From: Lates calcarifer
Lineage: Eukaryota > Chordata > Actinopteri > Centropomidae
DNA: 64,000 bases
Direction: 5' to 3'
Assembly (NCBI RefSeq): GCF_001640805.2
Contig: NC_066856.1
Location: forward strand, 1,435,937-1,499,936
Part shown: piece after piece, positions 26,144-39,044 of the stretch
Position numbering within the stretch: the stretch's first letter is position 1
Layout of the letters: every line of letters begins with the position of its first letter
Notes under the pieces: model-generated
Told to the model about the DNA's origin: nothing
Databases searched by the model: none
What the model saw: the letters and a program-made list of their open reading frames with translations, nothing else
Position numbers and translations under genes: made by a program

Positions 26144-28784
26144 ATCTGCACTTGGAACAGGCAATCAGAGGGTTTTTCTCCTCTGTTCTTCTATCTTTTG
26201 TAGAAGTGTCTTTTATTTTTCTTTTCATAAAAACACTGACGCTGATGCTGCTGCTCTGTGATTATGTGCCAGATTAAAAATTTACACTCGGCTCTGATGT
26301 GATTTAAGAAAGAGTAAAAAAAAAAAAAAATCATACACAAAAGAAGCTAAAGACATAGCAGTGTATGTTCCAGCTGGCAGCATGTCAACCAGCTTGTTTG
26401 GCTTGGAGTCAAGAAAAAAGGAAACTATGGCATCTTGTCTATAGCAGTGTTTTCATCCAGCTGCCAGGCTTTTTTAAGCAAATGTTTGACACATCAGAGG
26501 AAAAATTTGTTATCTGTAAAATCTAAATAAATGAGCTTCTAAAAGAGTGAAAATGAAGTCTTAATTGGTCCTGGGAAAGTGATATTTTTTCTAAATTTTG
26601 TGCATGTCAGTCTCTTACTGTATGAAGCTGGAAAAAGAGGACTGTACATCATGTGTCAGGAATCTCTGTCTTTCATTTAAATCCATCCAAAACCATGTTT
26701 GAATTCTTCAGCATTATCAATTATTCTTCTTTCTTCTTTATGCGGGTTATGCTGTCACTTGAAGTGACAGAAGGGATGGAGAGAAAATTATTGAAATTAG
26801 ATTCAGCTTTTATAATTCAGAAGAATTTCTCTGATTATTTGTATTATTAAAATCAGCAGTGATTAGATTAGAACATTTTCCCTTTAAAAATGACACAAAC
26901 AAGAGGTTAGAACTTTGTAATCCGTGTTTTACTCCGCTTCCCTTCCTGTCTTGACCTCTCCTGTACCTCAGTGATTCACCACTGACGATCAGAGGTGAAT
27001 TTCACTATCATGGCATAATGAGGCTAAATGTTTAGACAGGGAGAAGCTGTGACCATCGAGCAAGGGGAAGAAAGGAGAGAGACAGGAAAGAAGAGATGAT
27101 GTCAGGCGCTGACTTTGACATCAGGGAAGTGTTGAAATGAATGTGTTATAATATCCTCTGCATTTTCTGGAACTGTTTTTTTTTTCCTGAAAAACACAGT
27201 CATCTAGAAAGTTAAAAAAGTTATGTGCAAAATAAAGCTCACAGGAATAGCACAAAATGCATGTAATTATTACTTCTAAACGTGCAGTAATGACGAGGAC
27301 TCAAAGCCTCTGAAGTTGCCCAGAGCACTTCAGATGGATCAGTCTAGACAGTGATGGCAGTGCAGTGTAATAGATGGGTTCATCATCTTGTTGGTAGCTA
27401 CATAATAAATCAAAACTACTAAGTCATTTGGTTGGTGGTGTGTCCACTTATCTTTAAAATGATAACGGTACAATTTAGGTCAGAACTGTTTTGCTCTCTA
27501 TCTCTCATATGTGAACCATCTGGTTCTGTGTGAACATGGGCCAGACTGGATTGGGTTTAACACAGACCCTGGGTCTGCTTCACTAAGACCCACTAAGTAT
27601 CACAGTGAAACTTGAAGCATGTTTGAGACACATCTGGAGCTCTGTCTGACTCTCCTTCACAGTACAGTGGGGCCATAGAGGATTTCTTCTTCCCTCCAAC
27701 ACATACTTTTTCATGTTTTATTGTCCGATGGGAAAAAGACTGAATCTCATTCTCTGTTCATTTTATGACAGTTCCCACCCTGGATTCTCTTTATCTTTTT
27801 CCTCTCTCTGTGTTTTTTTTAAATTTGAAAAAGAATTCCATTCTTTTTTCCTCCCACCTCTACCAGCTACCCTCGAGTTCAAATTCAATTGTTCTTCCAT
27901 AAACAAGTTCATGATGATTATTAGTTGAATCATTGTCTCTGAATAACACCAGTTAAAAACTTTTGTTTGTTTTTTTTTAAGTGAAAAGTTGCTAGGAAAT
28001 AAATTGTGGTTGCTCTTTTAGGGAAGTGCCTGCATGAAAATAAAACTTAAGCGATGCGCATTAAAAGTGTGCTTCTTTTCCTCCATCATCATGCACACGG
28101 TCCTGGTTTCTGGTCTGAAACTAGATGTGTCTGTGCTTGGATGGACAGATTACAGCAGGCTATTTAAAGATGAGCGGCCACAGTGGAGACAAAGTCTGAA
28201 TGACAAGACCACACACTGCTTTGGGAAGAGAATGGCAGAGGGTTGTCTCTGTGTGTGAGAGACAGGGATCTCTTATGCAGTGTCTACCCCTGTGTGTATT
28301 TGTGCAAATGCAAGCATGCATGTATGTGATTTGTCACTGATAATTTGGTGCAGGAAGTTGAAACTTTTGTTATCTACAGCTTTATTTCTCCAGAGACAGT
28401 GATATCATCGGCCTTATTTAAACATCTCTACTGTGAACACATTAGGAAGCCCTCCATATACAGTTACACACCAGGTGTCCTCTAGCCTTGTCCTAACCAC
28501 TCTGGACAGACACAAAGGTGTTTTGCAAACCCTAAATGGCTCTGCGGTGGTGGTAATAATCACTGGTGTCAGTGGGGAAATCAGCAGGAGATCAGCTGAC
28601 CGCAGAGCTTTTTCCTGAGCACTTTATGCTCCTCTGAAATGTGGATTGGGGGGGGTAGACAAAGCTTGACCCCAAGTATCTACAGCATTTAATCTATTCC
28701 TACTAATTTTCCATGAAATGCCTTTATGTCAGGAACCAGCTCTCTGTTATTTTCTGCATTCATCCCAATAGGCTCTACTCCTTC
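26143..28784 (+). other. Non-coding intronic sequence
   Basis: AT-rich intron sequence without microsatellites of note or a recognisable gene. The NPSK string in the short ORF near 26675 resembles the start of an AHRR bHLH by chance only; no RHRDRLN-type continuation follows. Confidence 0.5.
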
Positions 28785-28848
28785 CCTTCTCTTCTCTTCT
28801 CTTCTCTTCTCTTCTCTTCTCTTCTCTCCTCTTCTCTTCTCTTCTCCT
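28785..28848. repeat. (TTCTC)n pentanucleotide microsatellite
   Basis: About 12 copies of CTTCT/TTCTC with a single interruption (CTCCT) near 28827. It is a pure polypyrimidine tract on the plus strand. Confidence 0.95.
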
Positions 28849-29062
28849 GCACAATGGAAAAACCAGTCACAGTAATTAATAATTATAAGCTGTGGCAGGC
28901 GATAAAAAGAAGCATGGGGGTGAAAAAAAGAAGAAACAGGTTTTCTCTTTTCCCTCTGCCGTCCCTTTTGACATGTAAAGCGTGTAAACTTGGCAGGGCC
29001 AAATTTGTTGATTGCGGGCTACTGATGTGACCCATCTGGGGCTGAAACATTGCATTAGGTCT

Positions 29063-29072
29063 TCGCACGCTA
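29063..29072 (-). promoter_or_regulatory. Full-consensus DRE/XRE TAGCGTGCGA
   Basis: Minus-strand full match to (T/G)NGCGTG(A/C)(G/C)A in a small CpG-containing spot (about 28960-29080). Confidence 0.35.
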
Positions 29073-29212
29073 TTCCCCGCCACTCCCTCAGCTCAACAGC
29101 TCACCCTTCTTCTGTCACATGAGAAACAGTTGCAGTACTGTTATTGGGTGAGGAGGATGTGGGTATTTGGTGTGTTTATTTTGTGTGTGTGCAAAGAGTG
29201 TGTGTAACGGGA

Positions 29213-29360
29213 GACTGGCCCCCAAATGGATGGTTCAAACCCAGCAGCAGCTGTGCGTCCTGGGGAAGAATCCTTTAGCAAGACACCACATCCCTACATG
29301 ACTAAAATGTACGAGTGTGTGAGTGTGTGAGTGTTCAGATCAGGAATGGTGTGTGACAGT
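29213..29360. repeat. Degraded SINE-like or tRNA-related repeat
   Basis: GATGGTTCAAACCCAGCAGC resembles a tRNA box-B-derived word (GGTTCGAATCC), followed by CCTGGGGAAGAATCC, TTTAGCAAGACACC and GTGTGTGAGTGTGTGAGTG. This order matches a family of tRNA-related repeats common in teleosts (box, 'ttgggcaagacac', 'gtgtgaatgggtgaa'). The copy is diverged. Confidence 0.5.
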
Positions 29361-32300
29361 GTTAAAACTTTCTCTTTCTTCACTGTCTCATCTGTGCTCA
29401 GTGCGATCTCTGTGAGAGAGGCAAAAACCACTTTAAATCATGAATCTAACTAAAGCACCTCTTCATCAAAACCAAGCACATTCATTTGGGTAGATTGATG
29501 TTATTTAACACTTTATATTATATAAAAGTGTTTAGTGTTTATGTTGGTACAACTACCACTTGGACATTTCAACCATATTGTTAAGTTTTTTGTTTTTTTT
29601 TACTTTCAGCCAACTATAAACCATCAATCTATTACTTTTAACTATTTCAGCTATCTATGAAGTACATTAACAGAACTATTTGCACTACCTTTAACCAAAC
29701 ATTTGCCATTTTCCATTACATTTAGCTAATTCATTATACTTCTCTACTTGCTTGCTAACTACTCTTCACAAATTCAATATGTGGGCATACATATTTTCTT
29801 GAATCAGAACATAATTTTCATATTTTTTTAATTATTTGAGCCACACCACCTTTCCATGTACCCCCCTTAGCATTTGCAGAAATACAAGTTGTAATACCTG
29901 TGGTTGGGAAAATTGAAATCCATAAAGAACTTAAAGAACTTAACGTCAAGTAATCAGGTGAAATGACTGTATGTCAGTAACAGTGAATCAATATATCAGT
30001 CAAATCGTGGTTATTGTCTGGTCTGGTTAGGCTGACATTGGTGGAAAGTCGTCCTATCAGATTTCATAACAGAACCACTAAGTAAAAGAACAGAAAACAA
30101 GCCACAGTTTCTGCCTCGCGTGAGTTGCTCTCAGTGACACCACAGTGTTTTGAGCTGCTAATACTTTCCCAAATCAGAGATATTGCTCTTATTTTGGAGA
30201 CATCCTGAAGCTATTGCAGAGGAATTTCTGTGGTCCTGCTCACAAATCAGACCTCAGCTGCTTGAAGAAAACACTGTGACGTACAGTCCGGTGCAGTGCA
30301 GCTCCAGATAAACTGCTGTGCAAACACATGTTCTCTACTTCTACCTCAGACATGTTTGGTTTGAGGTGTCTTATTGCACTTTCACTTACTGGAAATCACA
30401 TGTTGTGTTTGTGTAGCAAAAAATATTAGCGATCCTCGTCTCACTTAAAATCTTTGGTTGATTCAGTGGTTTCCCTCAGCAAAGATGGGGAGTTATGATT
30501 TGTGATTCATGAAGATTTAAGCTGAATATTCATGGTTAAACCAAGTCATTATACAAAGGTTGACTTTGGAGCTCCGAGTGGACAAAGCAGCTACTTCAGT
30601 TTCTGAGTCTGGGTTTGAAACCACAAGACTTCACCATGTTTCAAGAGCATGGTTTTGTCTCATAAATACTGCCATCTCACAGCTCACTCAGCGCCACAGT
30701 TAGTCTTGGTTAGATGATGATGATGATCATGATGATTTTGAAATTAGGGTTGTTGCAACATCAGAGAGTGGAAGAGATACGAAAAATAGAGAGGACAAGG
30801 AATTTAAAATAGATGTCACTTTATTAGGTGCACATGTCATACAGCTACTCATGAAAGAAAAGTTTATTATATTTATGGATGGACAAAAAAATCTGGACAT
30901 GAGTAGATGGGGCTGGGTAGCAATGTTAGTTTATTAGGAGCAGACATAAATAACCTTGATTTTATTTCATCTCAGGGCTCTTATGTGTTATGGAGAGTTT
31001 ATCAGCCCAGGAGGTTAAAGAGAATTTCCTAAACCCATAGAGCCACAAAGAAGCATGTACAATAACCCTTCAAATGAAGTGATGGAAAAAGCCAAACCAG
31101 AGCTACAGATAGGCGGATATGGGCGCCAGGTCCAGCGGTGTTGCCCGCAGGTCTCAGCTGTAGGCCGACACCAAAAAGCCAGAGTGGAAGTTTACAAGCT
31201 GCAGAGCCCCAACGGTGGTTTACTGACACAGTGTAATGTGAGGTTCATTAGTGTGGAGGCGATAATTGTAAGGGTTGTTTGAGAAGCGTGCCGAACATTA
31301 CATCCTGATGTTTCTAAGAATTTCTGTCGGAGTCCACAGCCTTTCTGAATCTTGACCTCTTACTTGTCAACTGTATATTTTCAAAATACAAAACTTCATG
31401 TCTGGACTCTTTGCCCTAACCACTGTTGGTTTTGAGGACTGACAGATACATGCATCCATTTCTGTTTGATTACATTTCTATCTCCATCTTGAAAACAAAT
31501 ATCAGATGCACATAATCTCATCTTGCATGTCATCCAGCTGCTGTCTTTATAAGAAACATAAATCTCCACGAATCTAATTATATAGTGACTGGATGTTACC
31601 TACTATTTACGTAAATCAAATTAGTCTGAATATTTTCTCTGAAACTTTTTCCACATTATCCCTTTGCCTCAGCATTGAACTGTTTGTCTTCACCATCTGC
31701 AGATTTCTGCATCGTAGACAGAACAATTTAGCATCTAAATAATGCAGATCTACAGTTAAATCTTAACTGCTGAGGAAACTTGATCATGTTGGACTAAAAC
31801 CTCTTGTTTGTTTAATGACATTTTAATGCAGAAATGATCAGAAATATTCAGGCTGTCTGTGTGAATTGAAAGAGACATGACCTACATGGTCATGGGTTAA
31901 ATCAGGTCTGAAAGTCTGAAGTCTGAAAATGAATACAATCACCTCAGTTTCAGGGGTGAGTCTTGTTTTCCTGTGGTCAAATGTATTTTAGACTGAAAGC
32001 TGTATAGTAAGCTGGAGGCAGTGAGACATGCAGCTCAGGGTTTGTGTCTGTGTGTGCGATTCAGACACAGAAGTTTTTGGGTCAGTGGATGGAGACACTC
32101 AGTTCTGTCTGCTGACCCCACTGTGCCCTACTGTAGTCTGCTGTCCAAAACAATCCCTCTTTTTCTCTGATCCAAACACACAAGCACACACACTCGTCAC
32201 TGCTCCCGAGTCTGAGAAGAATGAGACCCAGCTTCTGTGAGAAGCAGGGTCTCATTTAAGGGGACGAGGAGATTTATCCACATGGTGATGAGATCACTGT

Positions 32301-32819
32301 GAGGCTGAAACACGTACACACATATACAATCATTGTATCATACATACACTCACACACAAAGAGCTGACCCACCCGTTGACACACAAAACCACAAACATAC
32401 GCACACACACACAAGCATTTTGGTTTTCCTGCACCATTTCCCTCACCCCTAACCTTACTTTTCACTCAGCTTGCTTCACTGACACTTACACATTGTGTTA
32501 AGTAGTGCAGTAAGATAACAGCAACCTGTAGATCTAGCACCTCGAAGGCAGGAGAAGCCATTTTTATGATTTCTTTAAACCTGCTAAACTTGTTCCCAGC
32601 TTCAGTACTGTAAATAACACTGATTATATGATGTGATGGCAGAAGTTTTGTTTTTTCCTGCTTTTGATCAAAAAGACACTCCAGTAATTTACTGTTGCAC
32701 TTCTGTAATGATAGGACACTCACAAGAAACATATTTAAAGAAAAATGGACAAAATTTGTGTCACTGAGGCAGTGATATCCTGACTTTTACTTCTTAATAC
32801 CACTTAAAAACAGTCGGTC
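29361..32819 (+). other. Non-coding intronic sequence
   Basis: Nothing recognisable on either strand. A TCGCGTGAG DRE-like site is at 30116-30124. A short CTTTATTAGGTGCAC word at about 30818 resembles another fish repeat but is too short to call. Confidence 0.5.
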
Positions 32820-33105
32820 CTACATTTCCCATAATGCAATTAAGAGCATCTTTTTGTTAGACCTTCCTCATCTACTAAATGTTCACATCAAATCCATACC
32901 TCCAGTTTATATCAGGCTTTGTGTCAGAAATTTGCAGTCTCTAAGCCCAAGCCCAGGAAACCCCGATGACATCACTTTGACATCATTAGGGTTTTTTTTT
33001 TTCTGACCTGACAAAGATGCTCAGAAAACAATAATGTTTCACAGACTGAGTAGAACTCTAGTAAACTGACTTTCAAGAGTAAAACAGGTGGAATGCCCCT
33101 TTAAA
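32820..33105. repeat. Probable teleost interspersed repeat fragment
   Basis: Words ATTTCCCATAATGCAA, TTTGTGTCAGAAATTTG, TAAGCCCAAGCCCAG, GATGACATCA and TGGAATGCCCCTTTAA occur in an order I associate with a widespread teleost repeat. No coding potential. Boundaries are approximate. Confidence 0.35.
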
Positions 33106-33332
33106 AACAAGTCAGACTTCCCTCCCTGTGGTGTATTCTGTATCCTCAAGAAGGAGCATGGCTGTGCCACAGTTGGCAACTTTGCATGTTCAGTGAGAAA
33201 AATAGTCTTCCTATTCAGAGCGACAGCCTGTTTGGAGAGGGCAGACAAGTTGGTGTTTGTTTACACTCTGAAAATCTCTTCAGTTGGTTGGGAATTAAAC
33301 ATAACACACATACATACATACACTCGTAGCAT

Positions 33333-33445
33333 CACGCTAACACCAGATGCCAGGAAGTCGAGTGGCGACTGAGTGGCATCTACAGCAAAGCCCTACCATG
33401 CGTGACTCTCTCCTGACTTCGCCTCTTTTAGCAAGCTTGCGTGAT
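33333..33445. promoter_or_regulatory. Cluster of three AhR-core sites
   Basis: TAGCGTG on minus at 33333-33339, ATGCGTGAC on plus at about 33399-33406, and TTGCGTGAT on plus at 33437-33445. Three GCGTGA cores within 113 bases is denser than background. None is a full 10-base match. Confidence 0.3.
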
Positions 33446-34254
33446 CCCACCATCGCTCCCCCGTCAAGCCCTCCGCCCGCCTATAGCCTTCACTCGCTCA
33501 CACACACACACACACATACACATATACACAAACACACATTTCGCCTGCTGGGCGACAACACAGGGGCTACGTGTCCTCCCTCTCTGTGCCAAATGAAGTG
33601 ATCGGAGCAAACACTGTTAGTATAAACAGGCCTGGATTAAAGTGTTGTGGTGACATGCAATGGGCACAGATGGGAGAATGTGAAGTGGACAGTCACGATA
33701 TGTCCAGATCTGACAGAGGATATCTCACTACACTCACCTCACTTATCTTCACCTGTGATCCCACTGCTCACATCTACAGCAGATACCAGGGATATTGAAG
33801 AGCTGATGCTATTGTTGCTGGACTGACGTTGCCAATTGATGTGGGAGAGTTATCCAAAGACATTATCTGGACTCTGAAACTTGGATGAATAATGTTGTTA
33901 TAACTTGTCTGGCCTGTAAGTTTTTGGGGCATGGTAACATGGATTTTAACGAGGGTGGATGTCACAGTGGAAAGGTTGAAGTTTGGGTTTAAACTGGATA
34001 TACTGGTGTACATTCATGTGAAAACATTTTGAATGATTTTGAATCTTACAGCACTGTTATACACCATAATTACAGTAACATTTTTTCTGGTGGATTTTCT
34101 GGTGGATACCTGAAATATTAGAATGCAGTAGCAAACACTTGTTAAGATGGACATTTTTGTGACGCATGGTTGTGAATTTGCTTTCAGCTATCTTGCCCAT
34201 CATATTTGAGGTCCTGATGTCAGAGCAGATGAGATGCCTCAGGGATGTTTCTGT

Positions 34255-34460
34255 GAGCATCCACTGTTTGCCTGCTGCCCCGGCCTAATACCCCGCAACA
34301 CAAGGTCGAGGTGTTAGGAGAAAGATAATCAGATTACTGTTGGGTTAGCGTGTCGCTTAATGAATTAGCTCTGTCAGAGGCCAAATTGTTGTGTGATATT
34401 GTTGGTGAGAAATGCGCGAGACGAGTCACTCGTATTAAAGCGAAGCTGACAGGTGACGCT
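34255..34460. other. Intronic block with homeodomain-type words, possible conserved element
   Basis: A CpG-containing, non-repetitive segment with GATAATCAGATTA, CTTAATGAATTAG and TAGCGTG (34346-34352). Its composition differs from the AT-rich surroundings and there is no ORF. It may be a conserved non-coding element; conservation cannot be tested here. Confidence 0.2.
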
Positions 34461-35775
34461 TAGTAAAATCAAATCAGGCTGAGACTGAAACTGTGCTGCA
34501 CACCACAAAACACTGTCTGCCATCCAGTCTCATGTTCAGGACTGAAAACTGGTCTGTAATTAAATCCATAAAAAGAGGAGTTAAATCAGTTAACTGTTGT
34601 GACCATTTTTTAAAGATGAATTAAACGGATGATTGACAAAAATGCTTTGACTTTGAAGGGCTGCAGGGCTGACAAAGATAAAGTGGACTGTGTCTGCATG
34701 TTGAGAAAGACAGAGATCTTAAATACTGCATTATGCTATTGATCTAGATTACCTGTTTCACAGATTAGTCCTGGACACACACACAGCACAATGGATACAG
34801 AACACCTCTGATAGTGTCTAACTGACTGACAACTTAATGGCTTTCATGCATAAAGCATGATCAGCATCACGGCTATCACTTGATCCCCCTCAACCCTGGA
34901 CGCATTTACCACCTCACACCCATTTAATTACACATTGCTGGGCCTTTCTGTGTCTGTGTGTACATGCATGTGTGTGGTGTGGATTCTGCAGGGAACATGC
35001 TGTATACACACACAGTATACAGTATATAATACATCCAGAAAAACTGAAGGATTGTGTTGCTTCAGGAGTTGAGAAATTCTCCTCCTTCCCTAGGCTAAAT
35101 AAAGCATTAGACTTCATGCTAAAATGTATTATCACAAAGCTGAGAGCAAGCAGGTCTCATATGTTACATGGAAGTACACGGTTTTTACAGGACAGCAACA
35201 TTAAGGTATTGTAAAAGTACTTGTATACTCTTTCCACTCTGGTTTCATGGTTAGCATCACATGCTCTGGCTTCATTTAACCCAGTACAACTTTACTCATT
35301 AGTGCAACTTTTTTTGCGTAAAAGTTCAGCAAATCAACACAACTTGTTGAAGTTGTAAAGTGCTCTTTCCACCCCATCATTAGTGGTTAGCATTTGTTTA
35401 GCATTGCGTGCTACAGCAGCATTAGTGTAGTTTCCCTCCCATATGGATTCAGCCTGAGGGACCATCTGCCCATTATTATTTGCCTCAATGGGCCGAAACG
35501 GCACCATAATCTTTTTAACAGATTACCTTCTCGTTATGGAGACGCTGTAAGGAAGAAAAAAAAACAAAAAAAACAGGATGACTGACGAAATCAACTTTTC
35601 ATGAAAGGTGTGGTTCTTTTTCAGAAAACCTGTTGAATGCTCTGTTTACACTGACCACAAAACAAGCGATGATTGCTCCTGACTGGCCGACAGGGAGGAG
35701 GATGTGAGGGGGATAATCTAAGGCTTGTTGAACTTCTCTCTCCCTGTTATTCTGAATAATGTGAGTGACACTAGT

Positions 35776-35785
35776 TGGCACGCAA
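35776..35785 (-). promoter_or_regulatory. Full-consensus DRE/XRE TTGCGTGCCA
   Basis: Minus-strand full match, identical to the decamer at 23298-23307. A TTGCGTGCT site lies at 35404-35412. Confidence 0.4.
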
Positions 35786-36659
35786 CACAAGGAACCAGCA
35801 TTTTGTTAAAGTGGAGGAGTATGTGGTACTACAGGCTGTGACCTCTGCTCTCCTCTGTGTCTTTCTGTTGCCCTCCTCCCCTCTCATGCAGGAATGCAGC
35901 ATGACTAAAATACAGGGGGAGAAAACTAATAATTATTCCCTGAGTTGTTTGACTCATCTCAAGTATTTCCTTTTTCTGTATAAATAAGCAGGAGAGTCAA
36001 GTTAGCTGGTGCTTTCTGTAATGAAAAACTTGTGGCTGCAGAGGTACAGGGTGCAGGACAACAGGGTGAAAATGATGGAGCTATATGATATATCGAGATT
36101 TTAATAGAGGCTTGGATCTAAATACCTCATTCATCTCTTGTCAGTATTGTCCTTTTCATCCCTCTCTTTTTACCCCTGCAGTTCCAGTCGTATTTAATCG
36201 ATTTAAAACATTAAATTCACCTCTCGTGACATGTCTGTTTCCTGTTTGCTGATAAAGCATGAGAGGTTTTAATTTCAACTGTATCTCCAATTAAACTTAA
36301 AATTAGTGTGAGGGGCTTTACAGCAACCAGCTAACGTGCACATAAAGTTTACTATTTAAGTTCAAGCTTTTGAATTTCAGACTGCTCGTGAAAATAGAGA
36401 TTGTGTGAGTACAGAAATAGAAGGCTAGTGCTTTATTGTGGCCAGGTGGGGTTCCTGAATGTAACTTTTATTAACCACCAGCTCCTTGAGAGAGCAACAA
36501 GCCACAGCCATCCTCATCAAAACAGGAATTCAAGGAACGGTTATTTATAGAGTTACCACGCAAACATACACACACATGCATGCAGGAGCTAATGTTTCTT
36601 AGAGTAATTGTAGTAGATGTTAGATGTTAATCTAACACAATCTAAAAAGAAATTCTCTG

Positions 36660-36726
36660 TATTTTATGTCAATTTCAAGTCAAATTTTATTTATATACGC
36701 AATTCACACAGAATTATCTCGAGACG
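36660..36726. repeat. Fragment of a teleost retroposon end
   Basis: CAAGTCAAATTTTATTTATA followed by ATTCACACAGAATTATCTCG matches the order of the widespread fish repeat 'tttatttatatagc...caattcac...atctcaag'. Opposite-orientation sequence of the same type is at 41880-41962. Confidence 0.5.
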
Positions 36727-37146
36727 CTGAAGATTTATGTCACCATTTGAATGAGCCTATTGGAGGAAGTTTAAGATAAACATAGAAGCTGAGGCAAGTG
36801 GAGAGCAGGGTAACAATGGCGTTTCCCCTAGACTCCCACAAAATATGCTCCCACTACGTATGTTTGTTTCTGCACATGCAGGCCTCAGAGTGTGTACATG
36901 TGCGTTGTCATTTTGCCTCCAGGCAGGGTTATTACTGGGATATATGTGACTCATGAGGGAATTTGTATCCTGAGTTCACCCCCGCTGAGCAGACTGGGGC
37001 CAAGGTCCACGTTTGGCTGGTGGAACATGTCAGATCCACGGCAACAGCAGGAAAACTGGAGCGTCTTGTTGTCCTCAATTAGAAAATACACTATTGCATT
37101 CATTTGGGTACAGTCAAATAAAAAGCTTTCCTGCATAACTGGCTCA

Positions 37147-37156
37147 TCTCACGCAA
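37147..37156 (-). promoter_or_regulatory. Full-consensus DRE/XRE TTGCGTGAGA
   Basis: Minus-strand full match, the same decamer as at 13949-13958. It is 20 bases before a short (GT)n tract. Confidence 0.4.
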
Positions 37157-38539
37157 CACATCCCTGAATACAGCCTGCGTGTGTGTGTGTGGAAGTGGAG
37201 AACACATCATTTCACGCTGAAGCACATTCTCTTTGGGCCTCCATCCATTTGCATTCTGTTAGTTTTTCTAATTGTCTGTGTAAATACTGCACCACATTGG
37301 CCTTATGTTGTGGTTAATTTTCCCAGGGCTTGACAAGCCGAATTTAGGAGTGTTTAGACAGCTCTTTAGCTCACTCCGTATGTGTGTCGCTCTTTCAGTG
37401 GGTTCATCAGAAAAGCAATTTTCCCAGAAGACAAACATCATGCTCACATAAAACATGTGCTCCACAATCAGTCATGCTCTCTATTTATAGTAGCAATTAA
37501 ATGACTTTCATATTATGATTGCTATAATAGTCCTGCAGTGTGTGTCTGTGTATGTGGAGAGTGCATGGCGCCAGTTTTATGATGCACCGTGTAGTCAAGC
37601 CACATACAGTAGCAGTATACACGCTGAGGAGAAGTTGCCATACAAGTCTGTTTTGCCCAAGGGCTCATGTGTGGAGACATATTACTCCTGTACAACATGT
37701 TGACTGGTGTGTCTGCCTGCCAACCAAAACAGAGAAGTGGAAACAATCGAGTTTACATCCCAGCCTCCATTCTGTGTGATCCCATTTGCTTTGTCATAAT
37801 ATCACTTCCCCTTCACTTCAGTATCTAGGTGTACAACCAAGGCCTTTGTTTATGTTCTATTCAGGAATCAGTGTTATTTTCCTGCTTCAGAGATAGTCTT
37901 CCCCTCGCAGCTCCACATGCACACACTCCCCCACAGAAATCACTCACTCACATTATAATCTCCCCTGAAAGATGAATATTTGTGATTCCTGCCCTGCCTC
38001 TAAGAAAAGTACTTTTTGTAGATGTTGTTTTGTGAACAGACAAAGGGAATTGCTCTAAATCCTGGTGGTCTATCCCTTCAAATATAATCTTATATATCAC
38101 AGTGGAAATAAAACATTCTCATCCAAAACAATATCAGAAAGATTATAGCCCTCAATCCAATGTTAATATTGCGATCAAGGATGACGGAGGATCGAATCAC
38201 TGTAGTGAAATGCTTATATCTGGAACAGAATAAAACAAGTGGGAGAAACTCTGCTCCAGTTTGTCCTCAGATAATCATGAAAAAGCCAAAAACTTTCTTT
38301 CAGTGTCTCTTGTTTTCTCTCTGCCACATTGCAAAAACAAGAAAAAAGTTGAAATAGTAAGACTTGGATTTGGCCAGAGCCAGATCCGGACATTTTTGAT
38401 CTGTGGCATAATGAAGTATTAGCTTCCATTACAGTGCAGGCTTAACCTTTTTGCGGAGCACCATTGAGCGCTTGCCAGCAGTCATCAATATTTAACAGCT
38501 GTTGCTATTATGAAATTCTTTATGGGCTAATGTGGCTCG

Positions 38540-38722
38540 CCGGCTTGCACGCAAGGCCTTGGCCGGCCGCCAGCAGCCTGTCAGGAGGAAGGGGGGAGGA
38601 TTGACAGACGGCTCGCTCGCGTGACAACCAGCCCTTGATCAGCCAGCTTCTCTCTCTCTCTCCCTCTCTCTCTCTCTGTGTTGGTGTTGCTCTCTCCGCT
38701 GTGGATTTCCTGTTCCTGCGGG

Positions 38723-38753
<31 letters not shown>

Positions 38754-38860
38754 GCTGAGGGAAGGGGGCGGGAATAGGCAAAGGAGGTGGCTGTAAGCCA
38801 ACCCAACCTCAACACACACATATGCACACACACACAGTTTTCTCTACTCACGCAAGCCTT
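38540..38860. promoter_or_regulatory. GC-rich intronic block with three DREs: candidate enhancer or internal promoter
   Basis: CpG-containing sequence (CTCGCCGGCTTG, GGCCGGCCGCC, GGGGGCGGGAA at about 38764) stands out from AT-rich surroundings. It contains DRE-like TTGCGTGCA (minus, 38546-38554), full-consensus TCGCGTGACA (plus, 38617-38626) and TTGCGTGAGT (minus, 38846-38855), plus a GC box. Facing (CT)n and (GA)n tracts (38648-38678 and 38721-38749) flank the middle. It sits 4 kb upstream of the first visible AHRR exon, so it could drive AhR-inducible transcription; no transcript evidence is available. Confidence 0.4.
38648..38749. repeat. Facing (CT)n and (GA)n tracts
   Basis: (CT)n with two CC interruptions at 38648-38678 and (GA)n at 38721-38749 are mutually complementary around a 42-base spacer. 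They can form a hairpin or H-DNA, and are also GAGA-factor-like tracts. Confidence 0.7.
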
Positions 38861-39044
38861 GTGGGAGGGGGGGCTGCTGTGCTGCAGAGCGCTCGAATGT
38901 TCAGCTCTGCAGTTCTTCTTTACAACCAAACACACAACAGAGGATCAGCTGCCAAAAGATGGCACCCACGCTGCTGAAATCAGGGAGACAGAGAGCCTGA
39001 ACACAGACACAGATAATATGGATGTAAGACATTGGAGAAACAGA

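Noticed and set aside
26653..26850. NPSK string resembling the start of an AHRR bHLH domain
   Set aside because: The following residues (TMFEFFSI) do not continue as RHRDRLNAELD and there are no splice sites in the right place.
29231..29260. tRNA gene suggested by GGTTCAAACCC
   Set aside because: No cloverleaf or box A at the right distance; better explained as a degraded tRNA-derived repeat.
30810..30835. CTTTATTAGGTGCAC word, and a similar CCTAATATTTTG word at 40449
   Set aside because: Resemble ends of fish repeats but too short to assign.
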